NCBI RefSeq assembly: GCF_048263515.1
Contig: NZ_JBLXEC010000019.1
Location: 23,458-87,457, forward strand
Source: Marinovum sp048263515
Lineage (GTDB): Bacteria; Pseudomonadota; Alphaproteobacteria; Rhodobacterales; Rhodobacteraceae
Length of the DNA: 64,000 nucleotides
Reading direction: 5' to 3'
In this document: piece after piece, positions 8,950 through 18,300 of the stretch
How the letters are laid out: each line of letters begins with the position of its first letter
How positions within the stretch are numbered: position 1 is the stretch's first letter
Program-made: the position numbers and the translations under genes
The notes under the pieces: generated by a model
Told to the model about the DNA's origin: nothing
Databases searched by the model: none
Seen by the model: only the letters and a program-made list of their open reading frames with translations

Positions 8950-9198
8950 TGGACTATCCGAATGAGGTTTGCGATATTGATCGGCTTGTGGGCTCAGGGC
9001 CCATAACCAGCAATTGACGCGTGCGACGCGGGCCAGTGCCGAGAGAAAGACCGTGGGGCCTCTCTCGTATCTGGTTGCCACACGCCGCCGGTCCTGTGGA
9101 ATAGGAGATGTCTCTTGTCGTGCATGGATATCTCCCTGAGGTTGCCGACTGCACGTTGGGTCCGGTGGCGGCCGAATGCCTGCCCGTCCGGCGGCGGG

Positions 9199-11196
9199 TC
9201 AGTGGGGCGCGGGCGCCTCGGCGCGGCGGGGCTGCTCATGCTGCGGCGCCGGGCTGGCGATGCCGTTGTCCCTGGCCCAGAGCAGCAGCATCAGCAGCGC
9301 CCAGAGCGACTTGCCGGCATCGATGCGCCGGTTCTGGTGGCGCTGCCACAGCGCCGCGAGCTGCGCGCCATCGAGACCGAGCGCCGCGACCAGCGCCTGA
9401 TCGCGGATCAACGTCACGCCCCAGGGCCGCAGGGCGCCGCGCAGCCAGTCATCGAGCGGCATGGCGAAGCCCTGCTTGGGGCGTTCGATCAGCGCCTGCG
9501 GGACATGGCGATACAGCAGCGCGCGCAGCAGTTTCTTGCCCTGGCGCCCGTCCACGTGCAGCCCGATCGGGATCTGCCGCGCCGCCTCTGCCACCCGCGC
9601 ATCGAGAAACGGTGCGCGGGTTTCCAGCCCGACGCTCATCGCCGCGCGGTCCACCTTGACCAGGATATCGCCGGGCAGATAGCCGGTGGTGTCGCGCGCC
9701 ATCATCCATTCCGCCATCTCCAGCCCGGACAGCTCCCGGGCCCGCGGGTCGCGGGGCGCCGGGGGCGCGGGGTCCAGAAGCAGGGTCTCGAGGGTCTGCC
9801 CGGTCGAGACCAAGGTCTGGTAGAACTCTTCGGCATTGCCCGCCGAACGCAGCGTCGCCGCCAGCTTCGGCAGGTTCTCCAGGGTGGTCAGCGGCAGGCC
9901 CAGTGCGGAGGTGGCATAGCGCGACATCCGCGGGCTGTGCATCCCCCAGCGCGCCGCCCCGGTGACGGCCCCGGCGCCGGCCTTGCGCAGGACCCGGGGC
10001 AGCTGCGTGACCTTCTCCCACAGCCCCGGCCCGCGGACATGACGGTTGTAGCCGCCGAAGACCTCATCCCCGCCATCGCCGGTCAGGGCGACCGTCACAT
10101 GCTGGCGGGCCGAACGGCACAGCAGGGTCGTGGGGATCTGCGAACTGTCCGCGAAGGGCTCGTCATAGATACGCGGCAGATCCGCCACGATGGCCAGCGC
10201 ATCCGCCTCTTTGAGGATGAACTCGGTGTGCTCGGTGCCGAGGTGCTCTGCCACGGCGGCGGCATGCGGGGCCTCGTTGAACCGCGCATCCTCGAAACCG
10301 ATCGAGAAGCTCCGCACCTGCCGGTCGGATCCGGCCTGCATCAGGCTGGCCACCAGCGAGGAATCGACACCGCCGGAGAGGAAGCATCCGAGCGGCACGT
10401 CACTGATCATCTGATCGCTCACCACCTCCTCGAGCACCTGCTCGAGGCGGGCGACCGCCGCCCCCGGGTCGGTGACCGGGGCAGGCCGGCCGAACTGGGC
10501 CTCGATTTCGGCGTAACGGCGCGCCTCGGGCGCGGCCCCGGCACGCAGATCGAGGATGCTGCCGGGCATCACCTTGCGGACCCCTGACAGAATGCACAGG
10601 TGGTCGGGGACATAGCCGTACCTCAGATAGGCGGCGAGGGCGGCGGGATCGATCTGCGGGTCCAGCCCGCCTGCGCGCAGGGCCCGCAGCTCCGAGCCGA
10701 AGCTCCAGCCCCCGGCCTGCTCTGCGACATAGAGCGGCTTTTCCCCCATCCGGTCGCGCGCCAGCGACAGCCTCTGGCTCTGACGGTCCCAGAGCGCCAG
10801 GGCGAACATCCCGCAAGCCGTCGCGAGCGCAGGCTCGAGCCCCCATGTGGCAATCGCCATCAGCAGGGTTTCCGTGTCGGAATGGCCGGTCCAGGCAAGC
10901 CCCGGCACCGCCTCCGTCAACCGGGCGCGCAGCGCCAGGTGGTTGTAGATCTCGCCGTTGAAGACGATGACATAGCGGCCGCAGGGCGAATGCATCGGTT
11001 GCGCCCCCGAGGGGCTCAGATCGAGGATCGACAGCCGCCGATGGCCGAGCGCCACCCCGGTGCTCTCTTCCAGCCAGTAGCCCTCTGCATCGGGGCCGCG
11101 ATGGGCAATCGCCCGGGTCATCGCCTGCAGCTTGTGACGCGCCTTCGCAGCCGCGTCAAACGGGTGGAAGGTCACGAAACCCGCTAGTCCACACAT
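9199..11196 (-). CDS. asnB: Asparagine synthase (glutamine-hydrolysing) family protein
   Basis: A 665-residue, two-domain enzyme. Met is followed by Cys2 (MCGLAGF), the nucleophile of the class II glutaminase domain, with HRGPDAEG, FNGEIYNH and HSDTE also present. The synthetase domain has the ATP pyrophosphatase loop FLSGGVDSSLVAS, LTGDGGDEVFGGY and VKVDRAAM. Members inside glycan clusters are thought to amidate sugar carboxylates or other acids rather than make free asparagine. That would fit here because uronate-forming enzymes are encoded at 32946-35238. It overlaps the 3' end of the upstream glycosyltransferase gene by 13 bases. Confidence 0.92.
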   Translation of the reverse strand: MCGLAGFVTFHPFDAAAKARHKLQAMTRAIAHRGPDAEGYWLEESTGVALGHRRLSILDLSPSGAQPMHSPCGRYVIVFNGEIYNHLALRARLTEAVPGLAWTGHSDTETLLMAIATWGLEPALATACGMFALALWDRQSQRLSLARDRMGEKPLYVAEQAGGWSFGSELRALRAGGLDPQIDPAALAAYLRYGYVPDHLCILSGVRKVMPGSILDLRAGAAPEARRYAEIEAQFGRPAPVTDPGAAVARLEQVLEEVVSDQMISDVPLGCFLSGGVDSSLVASLMQAGSDRQVRSFSIGFEDARFNEAPHAAAVAEHLGTEHTEFILKEADALAIVADLPRIYDEPFADSSQIPTTLLCRSARQHVTVALTGDGGDEVFGGYNRHVRGPGLWEKVTQLPRVLRKAGAGAVTGAARWGMHSPRMSRYATSALGLPLTTLENLPKLAATLRSAGNAEEFYQTLVSTGQTLETLLLDPAPPAPRDPRARELSGLEMAEWMMARDTTGYLPGDILVKVDRAAMSVGLETRAPFLDARVAEAARQIPIGLHVDGRQGKKLLRALLYRHVPQALIERPKQGFAMPLDDWLRGALRPWGVTLIRDQALVAALGLDGAQLAALWQRHQNRRIDAGKSLWALLMLLLWARDNGIASPAPQHEQPRRAEAPAPH

Positions 11197-12290
11197 GCCG
11201 GAGGTCTCCCAGTTGCTGGCCGTGACAGAAGCGCGTCACAGGCGGCGCGGTAATCGTCCTGAAACAGATCGGCCCCGGCCCATCGGGCCGCGGCACGGTC
11301 CGAAAGCGCACGCCAGGACGCGGGATCGTCGATGAGGGCGGTGACCCGCCGGGCGGTGTCTTCCGGGGTGGTGACATGCAGGCCGGTCACGCCATCCTGG
11401 CAATAGGAGGGGATTTCGCCCACCGGCGTCACCACCGGCACCAGGCCGACCGCCATCGCCTCGATCACCGACATGGCCATGCCCTCGAAATGGCTGGTCT
11501 GCAGGTAGAAGCTGTAGTCGCGGGCGCGCGCCAGCAGCGCCTCCTGCGGCAGAGGTCCGGGAATGCGCACCGCCTCGTCCAGCCCGAGGGCGTGCGCCTG
11601 CGCCTGCAGCCCGGCCAGCGCCCCGCGATCGGGGCCGAAGATGTCAAAGCGCGCGCCCGGCACCCGCTTGCGGATCGCGGCAAAAACCTCGAGCGCCCGC
11701 CCGAGGTTCTTTTCCGCCTGCAGCCGCCCCCAGTAGATGAACCGCGGCGCGATGGCGCCGGTGCCGGCCTGCGGCGGCGCCCGCCGGTCCAGGCCGGGCG
11801 GGCGCCGGGTCAGAAACGACAGCACCCGCGCCCGTCCCCGCGCCGCGGCCGGCACGCGGGCTTCCAGCGTTGTCGGGGAATCCGCCCAGATCTCGTCGGC
11901 CAGATACATCGCGGCCCGGTTCAGCAGCCGATCCGGCAGGTGAACATCGACCGCGGAATGCAGGAACAGCACGGTCCGGGTCCGGGGCCGCAGGAGCTTG
12001 AGGGCGATGACCGTCGGGCAGCTGCGCCAGAGCGAGGCCACCACCAGATCGGCGCGGCTTTGCAGCGCGAACCGCAACAGCTTCCAATGCGCCACCGGGT
12101 GATTGACCGAGACGGCCGGCCCGTGCCAGTCCTCCGGAAACACCTCGACGGCGGAATGGCTCACCAGATAGGCCCGCCGGAACCGCACCGCCCCGGCGCG
12201 GCCGTCCCAGCGGGCCGGGACGGTGCGCGCCGCGGTTTCCACCCCGCCGACCGTGTCATAGGGGATCAGGTGAAGGACCTCGGGCATCAC
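11184..12290 (-). CDS. Glycosyltransferase family 4 protein
   Basis: A 368-residue GT-B glycosyltransferase. The N-terminal domain begins VLHLIPYDTVGGVETA (the GG loop binding the acceptor or donor phosphate). The C-terminal domain has FIYWGRLQAEKN at the start of the donor-binding half, and the Glu-x7-Glu region SHFEGMAMSVIEAMAVGLVP. It would transfer a sugar from a nucleotide donor to the growing lipid-linked glycan at the cytoplasmic membrane. Start and stop overlap with both neighbours (4 bases upstream, 13 bases downstream), which suggests coupled translation. Donor and linkage cannot be predicted. Confidence 0.9.
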   Translation of the reverse strand: MMPEVLHLIPYDTVGGVETAARTVPARWDGRAGAVRFRRAYLVSHSAVEVFPEDWHGPAVSVNHPVAHWKLLRFALQSRADLVVASLWRSCPTVIALKLLRPRTRTVLFLHSAVDVHLPDRLLNRAAMYLADEIWADSPTTLEARVPAAARGRARVLSFLTRRPPGLDRRAPPQAGTGAIAPRFIYWGRLQAEKNLGRALEVFAAIRKRVPGARFDIFGPDRGALAGLQAQAHALGLDEAVRIPGPLPQEALLARARDYSFYLQTSHFEGMAMSVIEAMAVGLVPVVTPVGEIPSYCQDGVTGLHVTTPEDTARRVTALIDDPASWRALSDRAAARWAGADLFQDDYRAACDALLSRPATGRPPACVD

Positions 12291-13426
12291 CCGCCGGCCC
12301 GGGCGCGGATGAGCCCTTCAGTGAGCGCCTCATAGGCCTGCGCCGTCCGCTTCGCATCATACTGGCTCAGCGCGCGGGCCCGGGCCGCCGCCCCGAGGCG
12401 CCGGGCCTCCTCGGGCGCGTCCAGGAGGCCGGCGATCGCCGCCTGAAGCGCCGCCGCATCGCGCGAGGGATAGAGCAGCCCGACATCGGGCGTGACCATG
12501 TTGGTGACCCCCGAGACCGCGCCGGCAATCACCGGCAGCCCCACTGCCATCGCCTGCATGATCGAATTGCTCATGGTCTCGCCGAGGCTCGCGTGCACGT
12601 AGATGTCCAGTCCGCGCAGCAGGTCGCGCACCCCGTCCGCGCCCAGCGTGCCGTGCAGGGTGACCCGGTCCTGCAACCCGCGCCGCGCGATCTCGGCCTC
12701 CAGCCCGGACCGGGTGGTGCCGTCCCCGGCGATCTCGAGCCGGGCGTCCAGCGCCGGGCGCGCCGCGCAAAGCCGGTCGAAGGCATCGATCAGGGTCAGG
12801 TGATCCTTGTTGGGCTGCAGCCGTGCCACCATGCCCAGACGCACCACCGGCCCGGCCAGAAGCCGCTCCGCCCCTCCGGGCGCGGGGCTGAAGGCCTCGA
12901 TATCGAGGCCGTTGCCGATGATCCGCACCTTGCCCGGCCGGTGCAGCCGCCGCAGCTTGGCCGCCGCCGTCTGCGCGGCATCCTCGGTGAGATGCACGAT
13001 CGCATCGACGCTGGCATGGGCCACGGCCAGCGATCCCCAGTCCTTGGCCGACTTCGTGGACTGCGGCTCGGTCTCACGCACCAAGACCACCGCGCGCGAG
13101 CGGTTCCAGACCACCGAGGGGATCGTCGCCAGCCCATGGACGAAGACCAGATCGGGGTCGGTCTCGAAGATCGCCCGGCGCAGGGCCTTGTAAAAGGAGA
13201 CATAGCCCCGGCCGGGCTGCTTGGGCACGTAGCGCCAGGCCATCCCCCGCTGGTCGAGGCGCGTGACGTAATCCTGCAGCGGCGGTTCGACGCCGGTCAG
13301 CAGGACCAGATGCTCCGCATCGGCATAGAACCCCGCGTCCAGCATGCCGAACATGACAGCGCCATGCCCGCCCAGTCCCGAATAGAGGACATGGACCACG
13401 CGCCTCGCTTTGTCTTTTCCCGTCAT
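12287..13426 (-). CDS. Glycosyltransferase family 4 protein
   Basis: A 379-residue GT-B enzyme. The N-terminus reads VVHVLYSGLGGHGAVMF. The donor-binding half includes LGMVARLQPNKDH and LEIAGDGTTR, then ASLGETMSNSIMQAMAVGLP with the Glu pair typical of GT4. The stop overlaps the start of the next glycosyltransferase by four bases (ATGA). A 136-base spacer separates it from the upstream deacetylase gene, so it may begin its own transcription unit. Its role would be one of the linkages of the repeating unit; substrate unknown. Confidence 0.9.
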   Translation of the reverse strand: MTGKDKARRVVHVLYSGLGGHGAVMFGMLDAGFYADAEHLVLLTGVEPPLQDYVTRLDQRGMAWRYVPKQPGRGYVSFYKALRRAIFETDPDLVFVHGLATIPSVVWNRSRAVVLVRETEPQSTKSAKDWGSLAVAHASVDAIVHLTEDAAQTAAAKLRRLHRPGKVRIIGNGLDIEAFSPAPGGAERLLAGPVVRLGMVARLQPNKDHLTLIDAFDRLCAARPALDARLEIAGDGTTRSGLEAEIARRGLQDRVTLHGTLGADGVRDLLRGLDIYVHASLGETMSNSIMQAMAVGLPVIAGAVSGVTNMVTPDVGLLYPSRDAAALQAAIAGLLDAPEEARRLGAAARARALSQYDAKRTAQAYEALTEGLIRARAGG

Positions 13427-13562
13427 TGATGGCCTTCTCAGAAAGTTCCGCGGTTACACGATGGGGATCACAGGGCCGGAGGGGGGCTTTGCACCTTCCA
13501 AGGCGCGCCGGGTCATCTGCATGGGGTCTCCGATCCCTCCGAAACCATGCCTGATATCCGGG

Positions 13563-14288
13563 TCACCGCAGCCGCCGCCTGGCCGTCAGGGCCAGCCGCA
13601 GCGGCAGGCCGAGCGGTGCTGCCAGGGCCGCGGGCCAGGCGCGTACGCAGGCCTGATCGAAGCCGATGATGCGCGCAGCATTGGCGGACACGAACTGGCC
13701 GAGGGCATCGATCTCGTCCAACGTCATGTTGTTCAGATGCAGGCACATCGTATAGGTGCCGAGCCCGAAATGCACCGGGCGCTCGAAGAGCTGCGGCACG
13801 AACCGCAGACCGCCCGCCTGCCAGGGAAACAGCCCGTAGCCATCGGTCACCGTGGCAAAGCCCAGGGAGTTCAGGGCCCGGAGCGTCGCCCTGTCGTAGC
13901 TGTGAAACGGCGCCATGAAGACATCCGTGGCAAGGCCCTCGCCGGCCAGTATCCTCTGCCCCGCGGCCAGGTCGTCGTGCTGCGCCGCGAGCGGCCGGCC
14001 GGCGAATTCACTGCGCGGCGAGATGCCCAGCACCCCTCGCGCGCCGGTGTGGATCAGGTGCCGGTAGCCATGTTGCGAAATCGCCCAGCCCTGTGCCTGC
14101 AGGGCGCGCATCTGCGCCCAGAAGGCGGGGTCGGGGGCGTCGATCTCGAGGTCGGGGTCGCGGTTGTCCGGCACGATCCCGAGGAGCGGCCGCACATCCG
14201 CGGCCGCGAAATGCGCCCGGGCCCGGGCGAATTTCTCATGGTCCATCGTCGGACAGATATCATCCAGCCGAATCACGAAACGTGCCAT
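13563..14288 (-). CDS. Polysaccharide deacetylase-like protein (DUF2334-like)
   Basis: About 241 residues, starting MARFVIRLDDICPTMD, where the Asp-Asp pair matches the metal and catalytic motif of NodB-like carbohydrate esterases. ISQHGYRHLIHTG supplies the His-x-x-x-His-like metal ligands, and FMAPFHSYD is a second catalytic-loop candidate. No signal peptide is seen, so a cytoplasmic action on a sugar or lipid-linked intermediate is more likely than cell-wall trimming. The start at 14288 is chosen because the conserved domain begins there. A longer frame upstream overlaps the 3' end of the phosphatase fusion gene and lacks homology. Confidence 0.75.
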   Translation of the reverse strand: MARFVIRLDDICPTMDHEKFARARAHFAAADVRPLLGIVPDNRDPDLEIDAPDPAFWAQMRALQAQGWAISQHGYRHLIHTGARGVLGISPRSEFAGRPLAAQHDDLAAGQRILAGEGLATDVFMAPFHSYDRATLRALNSLGFATVTDGYGLFPWQAGGLRFVPQLFERPVHFGLGTYTMCLHLNNMTLDEIDALGQFVSANAARIIGFDQACVRAWPAALAAPLGLPLRLALTARRRLR

Positions 14289-14301
14289 CACAAGCGCCCT
14301 T

Positions 14302-15993
14302 TCACCCGGTCTGATCCCGCAGCACCGCGTCGATCCGTTCGAAACAGGCCCTGTAGACGGCTTCCGGCGCGCCTTGGGGGTCATGCAGCTCGCCCGAGGC
14401 CTCCACCGCAAGATCGTCGAACAGCAGGATCTGCGACCGAAGCGCGGGGCAGAGCCTCAGCGCATCCGCCCGGGTCCGGTGATCGAAGACGACGACACGC
14501 GCGCCTTCGGCGAGAAAGCCCTTGCAGCTGTGCAGGTTGGTGGACCGGTGCGCGGCGCCGTCCCGGCCGGTCTCGGCAAGAAACCGGGCCGCCGCCGGGC
14601 TGATGCCCCGGCCCTGAAACGGCAGCACGCCGGCAGAGCGGACCCTGCCGAACCCCGCCTCCCGGAACAGGATCTCCGCCACCGCGCTGCGGTTGATATT
14701 GCCCTGGCACAGGAACAGAAGCGGCTCCTGCGGGTCGAGGCGCCGGAAGCGGTGGCGATGGCCGAGGCGCGCCCTGGTGATCCCCACCGCCAGACCGCCT
14801 CGGCGGCCCAGCCGGGCCAGTACCGGGTTGAACTGTCCCAGGGCCGGCAGGGGATCGTCGCCCTGTTCGATGTCGAGATGTTCCCGCTTCAGAAGCGCGC
14901 GGGGCCCGGCCGCCAGCCAGTCGAGCAGCGGCGAGTTGCGCCCGGCCCAGCGGCGGCGCTGTCCGACGACCCAGCGCAGGTCGTTCTTGAGATTGCGCAC
15001 CCGCACCGGGCGGTCACTGCGGATCAGCGTCTCCGGCAGCGGCAGGCCCAGCGTCTGGGCCACCGCGAGCGCCGGGAAATCCACTCCGGCGCGGATCGCC
15101 GTCTCGATCGACCCCCAGGGGCGGCAGTTCATCTCCATGATCGCCCGCCGCGCCCCCTCCTGCTTGAGCTCGACCATCATCAGCCCCGACCAGCCCAGCC
15201 GGGCGGCAATCTCGCGCGCCAGCCGCACATCGGCCTCGGGCACCGGCATGTTGCAGCGAAAGCTGCTGCCGCCACCCTCAGGGGGCTCGTGCAGACGACG
15301 GTTCATGCTGACGGCCACCAGCCGGCCCTGATCGGCCAGCAGGTTCAGCCCGACACCCTGCCCCGCCACCGGTTTCTGGACCAGAACCGGCAGCCGCGGC
15401 AGGTCTTCCGAGAGCTTCCGCTCGAGCTGCGCAGGGGTTGTGCATTTCTTCACCTCGAAGGTGTTGATGAAACCGTCGGACAGCAGGCAACTGCGCACCG
15501 GCTTGGCATAGACCGGTCCGGCGGCCAGAAGATCGAACCCGGGCCCCGGATCCATGCCCTGCGCCAGCAGCACGCCCTCGGGCGCCTGCAGCCCGACCTG
15601 CCGCGCCAGACCCAGGGCCTCGGCCTTGTCCACCGCCAGACGATAGGCCTCGGGGTCCGGGCCGACGATCGCCGTGCGCGCGGACAGGGCTGCATGGTCC
15701 GCGTAGACCAGTTCGCAGGCCATGTCGGTGATCGGAAAGACCGCATCATAGGCGGTCGCCTCCAGATGCGCGCCGAGCCGGTCGCGCACCGCGGCGGTCT
15801 CGGTCACCGGCGATCCGAAATGGAACCGCCTGCGGCAGTAGCGCGAGAGTTCCGCCGGCTGGCGGAGCCGGTCGAAGGCCAGGATCTCGACGATGGCGCC
15901 GCGCCGGCCCAGCGACCGGCAGACCGACAGGGCGGCCCGTTCGTTGCTGCCAAGCAGCAGGATGCGCCGGCCGGACAGGGAGAGCTCAGTCAT
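14302..15993 (-). CDS. ATP-grasp protein fused to a low-molecular-weight protein tyrosine phosphatase
   Basis: A 563-residue fusion. The first ~400 residues are an ATP-grasp enzyme of the carbamoyl-phosphate-synthase-like type: ILLLGSNERAALSVCRSLGR, then YAKPVRS, VLVQKPVAGQGVGLNLL, and EMNCRPWGSIE near the metal site. The last ~140 residues are a low-molecular-weight phosphatase with the intact P-loop CQGNINRS (Cys-x5-Arg-Ser) and a late HDPQGAPEAVYRAC with the general-acid Asp. In EPS clusters such phosphatases usually act on BY-kinases, but no kinase is seen here. The phosphatase may instead act on a product of the ATP-grasp half. It overlaps the acetyltransferase gene upstream by one base. 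Confidence 0.85.
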   Translation of the reverse strand: MTELSLSGRRILLLGSNERAALSVCRSLGRRGAIVEILAFDRLRQPAELSRYCRRRFHFGSPVTETAAVRDRLGAHLEATAYDAVFPITDMACELVYADHAALSARTAIVGPDPEAYRLAVDKAEALGLARQVGLQAPEGVLLAQGMDPGPGFDLLAAGPVYAKPVRSCLLSDGFINTFEVKKCTTPAQLERKLSEDLPRLPVLVQKPVAGQGVGLNLLADQGRLVAVSMNRRLHEPPEGGGSSFRCNMPVPEADVRLAREIAARLGWSGLMMVELKQEGARRAIMEMNCRPWGSIETAIRAGVDFPALAVAQTLGLPLPETLIRSDRPVRVRNLKNDLRWVVGQRRRWAGRNSPLLDWLAAGPRALLKREHLDIEQGDDPLPALGQFNPVLARLGRRGGLAVGITRARLGHRHRFRRLDPQEPLLFLCQGNINRSAVAEILFREAGFGRVRSAGVLPFQGRGISPAAARFLAETGRDGAAHRSTNLHSCKGFLAEGARVVVFDHRTRADALRLCPALRSQILLFDDLAVEASGELHDPQGAPEAVYRACFERIDAVLRDQTG

Positions 15994-16580
15994 CAGCCAG
16001 GCTCATCCTGCGGCGGTTGCTTCCTGGTCTTGCGGGTCCGGTCGCCGATCACCCGCGCCGGCACGCCGGCCAGAATGGCATTGTCGGGAAAGCTGCAGGT
16101 GACCACCGCATTGGCCCCGATCCGCACGCCATCGCCCAGGCGGATGCCGCCGAACAGCTTGGCCCCCGGGCCGATATAGACATCGTCGCCGAGATGCGGG
16201 GCCTTGCCGTTCTTCAGCCCGATGTTGACGCAGACATTGATATGCGCGCCCGCCCCGAGACGCGCCTCGGCGCTGATCACGATCGTGCCCCAGTGGTTGA
16301 GCCGCAATCCCGGACCGCAGGTATTGGGCGGAATGGTGAAGCCGAGGTATATCGACAGCAGGCGGAAATAGACGAGCAGGAGGGCCCGTTCGAGGCGCCC
16401 GAGGGGCCCCGGGGGGCAGTTTTTCCGATATTCGACCCGGCGCAGCACGCGCAGGAAGTGAACCGTCGGATGGCGCAGCCCCATGCCGAACCGCCAGCCG
16501 GCCAGCCTGGCGGCCTCGAGATCGGCTTTGACCCAGGCGCGGTATGCCTCTTTCGAACGGATGAGAGGGGCCTGCTGCAT
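15993..16580 (-). CDS. Serine acetyltransferase-like (left-handed beta-helix) O-acetyltransferase
   Basis: A 195-residue protein whose C-terminal two-thirds is a hexapeptide-repeat left-handed beta-helix: HWGTIVISAEARLGAGAHI, then LGDDVYIGPGAKLFGGIRLG and IGANAVVTCSFPDNAI. The layout is like CysE and capsule O-acetyltransferases, with the catalytic His likely that of NHWG. The first ~80 residues are helical and basic. It probably acetylates a sugar hydroxyl using acetyl-CoA. The start ATG (16580) shares one base with the stop of the formyltransferase gene, and its stop shares one base with the next start. A longer upstream frame is not homologous and was not used. Confidence 0.85.
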   Translation of the reverse strand: MQQAPLIRSKEAYRAWVKADLEAARLAGWRFGMGLRHPTVHFLRVLRRVEYRKNCPPGPLGRLERALLLVYFRLLSIYLGFTIPPNTCGPGLRLNHWGTIVISAEARLGAGAHINVCVNIGLKNGKAPHLGDDVYIGPGAKLFGGIRLGDGVRIGANAVVTCSFPDNAILAGVPARVIGDRTRKTRKQPPQDEPG

Positions 16581-17347
16581 CACCGCACCCCGCGTTGCCG
16601 CCCGGCCAGATACTGCCCCAGCGTCGGATGATACCATTGCCGTCCCGCACCGGCGGTCGTCACCGGCTCGGGCAGCCCCTGCCCCGTGCCGAGCCCTTGC
16701 AGGACCGCGACCAGCGCCGGCAGCGCGGCGGCCAGCTGAAGCAGCGGATAGGTCACGAAACTGTCTTCCGGGGCGGGCGCCGGGCGGAGATGCGCCAGCA
16801 CCGCACCGGTATCGACACCGGGATCGACCAGATGCAGCGTCGCGCCGAAGTCCTGCGGGCGCCCTGACCACAGCGCCCAGTAGCCGCCATGCACGCCGCG
16901 GAACTCCGGGGTGATCCCGGCGTGGATGTTCAGCACCGGCACGCCGGCGGCCTGCAGCACCTCGGGCTTGACGATGCGGGTGCCGCTGAGCACCACCGCC
17001 TGCGGCGCAAGCCGCTGCAGGAGAGTGCGGGTCTCGGGCGCATTGACGGAGGCAATCTCGATCATCCGGTCCGCCGGCAGGGGGTCGGCGCGCAGCCCGT
17101 GGGCGCTGCGGATCGCGGCCAGCCGCGCGCCGGCGCGGCGTCGCAAGGGCGGCAGGACCAGCGCCATGAACAGCAACTGGCCGACCACCGCACGCCAGCC
17201 CAGCCGGCGGGCCCGCCCGCGCAGCAGGGCCCGCCGGGACTGCGCCGGTTCGATCAGGACGGCCAGGGGCGAAAGCCCGGCATCCTCTAGGTAATTGACC
17301 AGGATGTCGGTGGGCGGGCCACCGGAGGCCAGAACCACCAGCCTCAT
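16580..17347 (-). CDS. Formyltransferase family protein
   Basis: A 255-residue protein with the Met-tRNA formyltransferase-type fold. The catalytic Asn and His lie in VLNIHAGITPEFRG and the catalytic Asp in VDPGVDTG, the arrangement used with N10-formyltetrahydrofolate. It lacks the tRNA-binding C-terminal domain, so sugar N-formylation of an amino-sugar nucleotide is the likely role, as in O-antigen clusters. A 4-base overlap with the deacetylase start upstream and a 1-base overlap downstream place it in the same operon. An aminotransferase that would make an amino sugar is encoded at 25346-26494. Confidence 0.85.
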   Translation of the reverse strand: MRLVVLASGGPPTDILVNYLEDAGLSPLAVLIEPAQSRRALLRGRARRLGWRAVVGQLLFMALVLPPLRRRAGARLAAIRSAHGLRADPLPADRMIEIASVNAPETRTLLQRLAPQAVVLSGTRIVKPEVLQAAGVPVLNIHAGITPEFRGVHGGYWALWSGRPQDFGATLHLVDPGVDTGAVLAHLRPAPAPEDSFVTYPLLQLAAALPALVAVLQGLGTGQGLPEPVTTAGAGRQWYHPTLGQYLAGRQRGVR

Positions 17348-18300
17348 TCGCGGCCTCCGCTCTCGGCCATGCAGCGTGACACCATCCCGTAGTCGCCCTG
17401 CAGGCGCTTGAAATGCGCGATGAGCCGGTCGAGGCCGGCCAGGTTGGCCTCGGTCTCGGCACCGAAATTATGCGGATGCCACCACAGGTGAAACCCGGCC
17501 CCGCTGCGCGCCGCCCGGGTCATCGCGCGTTCGATCACCGACAGGTGGCGCGGGTGGAGCGCCGCCAGACGCCCGGCGCGGGGCCGCAGAAAATGGCTGG
17601 CCGGCACGTTGTCGCCCCCGGGGCGGTAGAGATGCGGCCCGAGCACCCCGGTATGGGCATCGAGCAGGCGCAGGGCGCGGCGCGGCAGGGTCTGCCCCGG
17701 GCCCGCCGCCGGACGATAGGCCCAGGCCTGGGGCGTGCCGCGATAGCGGCGGATGCCCCGGGGCCGGAGGGCGTCAAGATGCGCCGCGGCATATTGGTTG
17801 CGCGGAAAGACGATCGACCGCAGCGTGATCCCGCGCCGGGCCGCCACCTTGCAGGCCGCATCGAGATCGGCGACGAAGCTTTCGAGACTGGCGCCGGCCT
17901 CGAGGCCGTAGAAATGCGACATCGTGTGGGTGGCGATCTCCTGGCCCGGACAGGCGGCGATCCGGGCCACCAGAGAGGCCGCGAAATAGCAGGGGTCGAG
18001 GGCCTCGTCGCGGCCGATCTCGTCGAGGTAGCGGTAATTCGACAGCGCCGCATTGGCATAGCGCGGCCGCAGCTCCTCGGGCGGCAGGGCCTCGAGCAGC
18101 TCCTCGCGCGAGCCGCAGAACAGCGCGCCGACCGTCGCCCAGGTGGCGGCGATCCCGTGCCGCTCGAAACGCGCCAGCATCTGCGGGATCGCCTCCCGCC
18201 CGCCAAGGATATGCCGGCCATAGCTTTCCCGCGTGGCGTGATCGCGCACCCCCCAGAGCAATTCGAAATCCAGCGAAAGAACCAGCTCGCCGCCGCTCAT
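17344..18300 (-). CDS. Polysaccharide deacetylase family protein
   Basis: A 318-residue NodB-like protein. LVLSLDFELLWGVRD carries the single Asp of the motif 1 position (a LDFE type rather than DD). ATHTMSHFYG carries the His-x-x-x-His metal pair, and FHLWWHPHNFG resembles the last catalytic motif. No signal peptide or transmembrane helix is visible. It could remove an N-acetyl group from an amino sugar before N-formylation by the next gene product. It overlaps neighbouring genes by four bases at both ends. Confidence 0.82.
   Translation of the reverse strand: MSGGELVLSLDFELLWGVRDHATRESYGRHILGGREAIPQMLARFERHGIAATWATVGALFCGSREELLEALPPEELRPRYANAALSNYRYLDEIGRDEALDPCYFAASLVARIAACPGQEIATHTMSHFYGLEAGASLESFVADLDAACKVAARRGITLRSIVFPRNQYAAAHLDALRPRGIRRYRGTPQAWAYRPAAGPGQTLPRRALRLLDAHTGVLGPHLYRPGGDNVPASHFLRPRAGRLAALHPRHLSVIERAMTRAARSGAGFHLWWHPHNFGAETEANLAGLDRLIAHFKRLQGDYGMVSRCMAESGGRE

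Noticed and set aside
15993..17462. 489-residue version of the acetyltransferase gene
   Set aside because: The first ~290 residues are a shadow of the formyltransferase gene; ATG 16580 starts the conserved fold and overlaps as other genes in the operon do.
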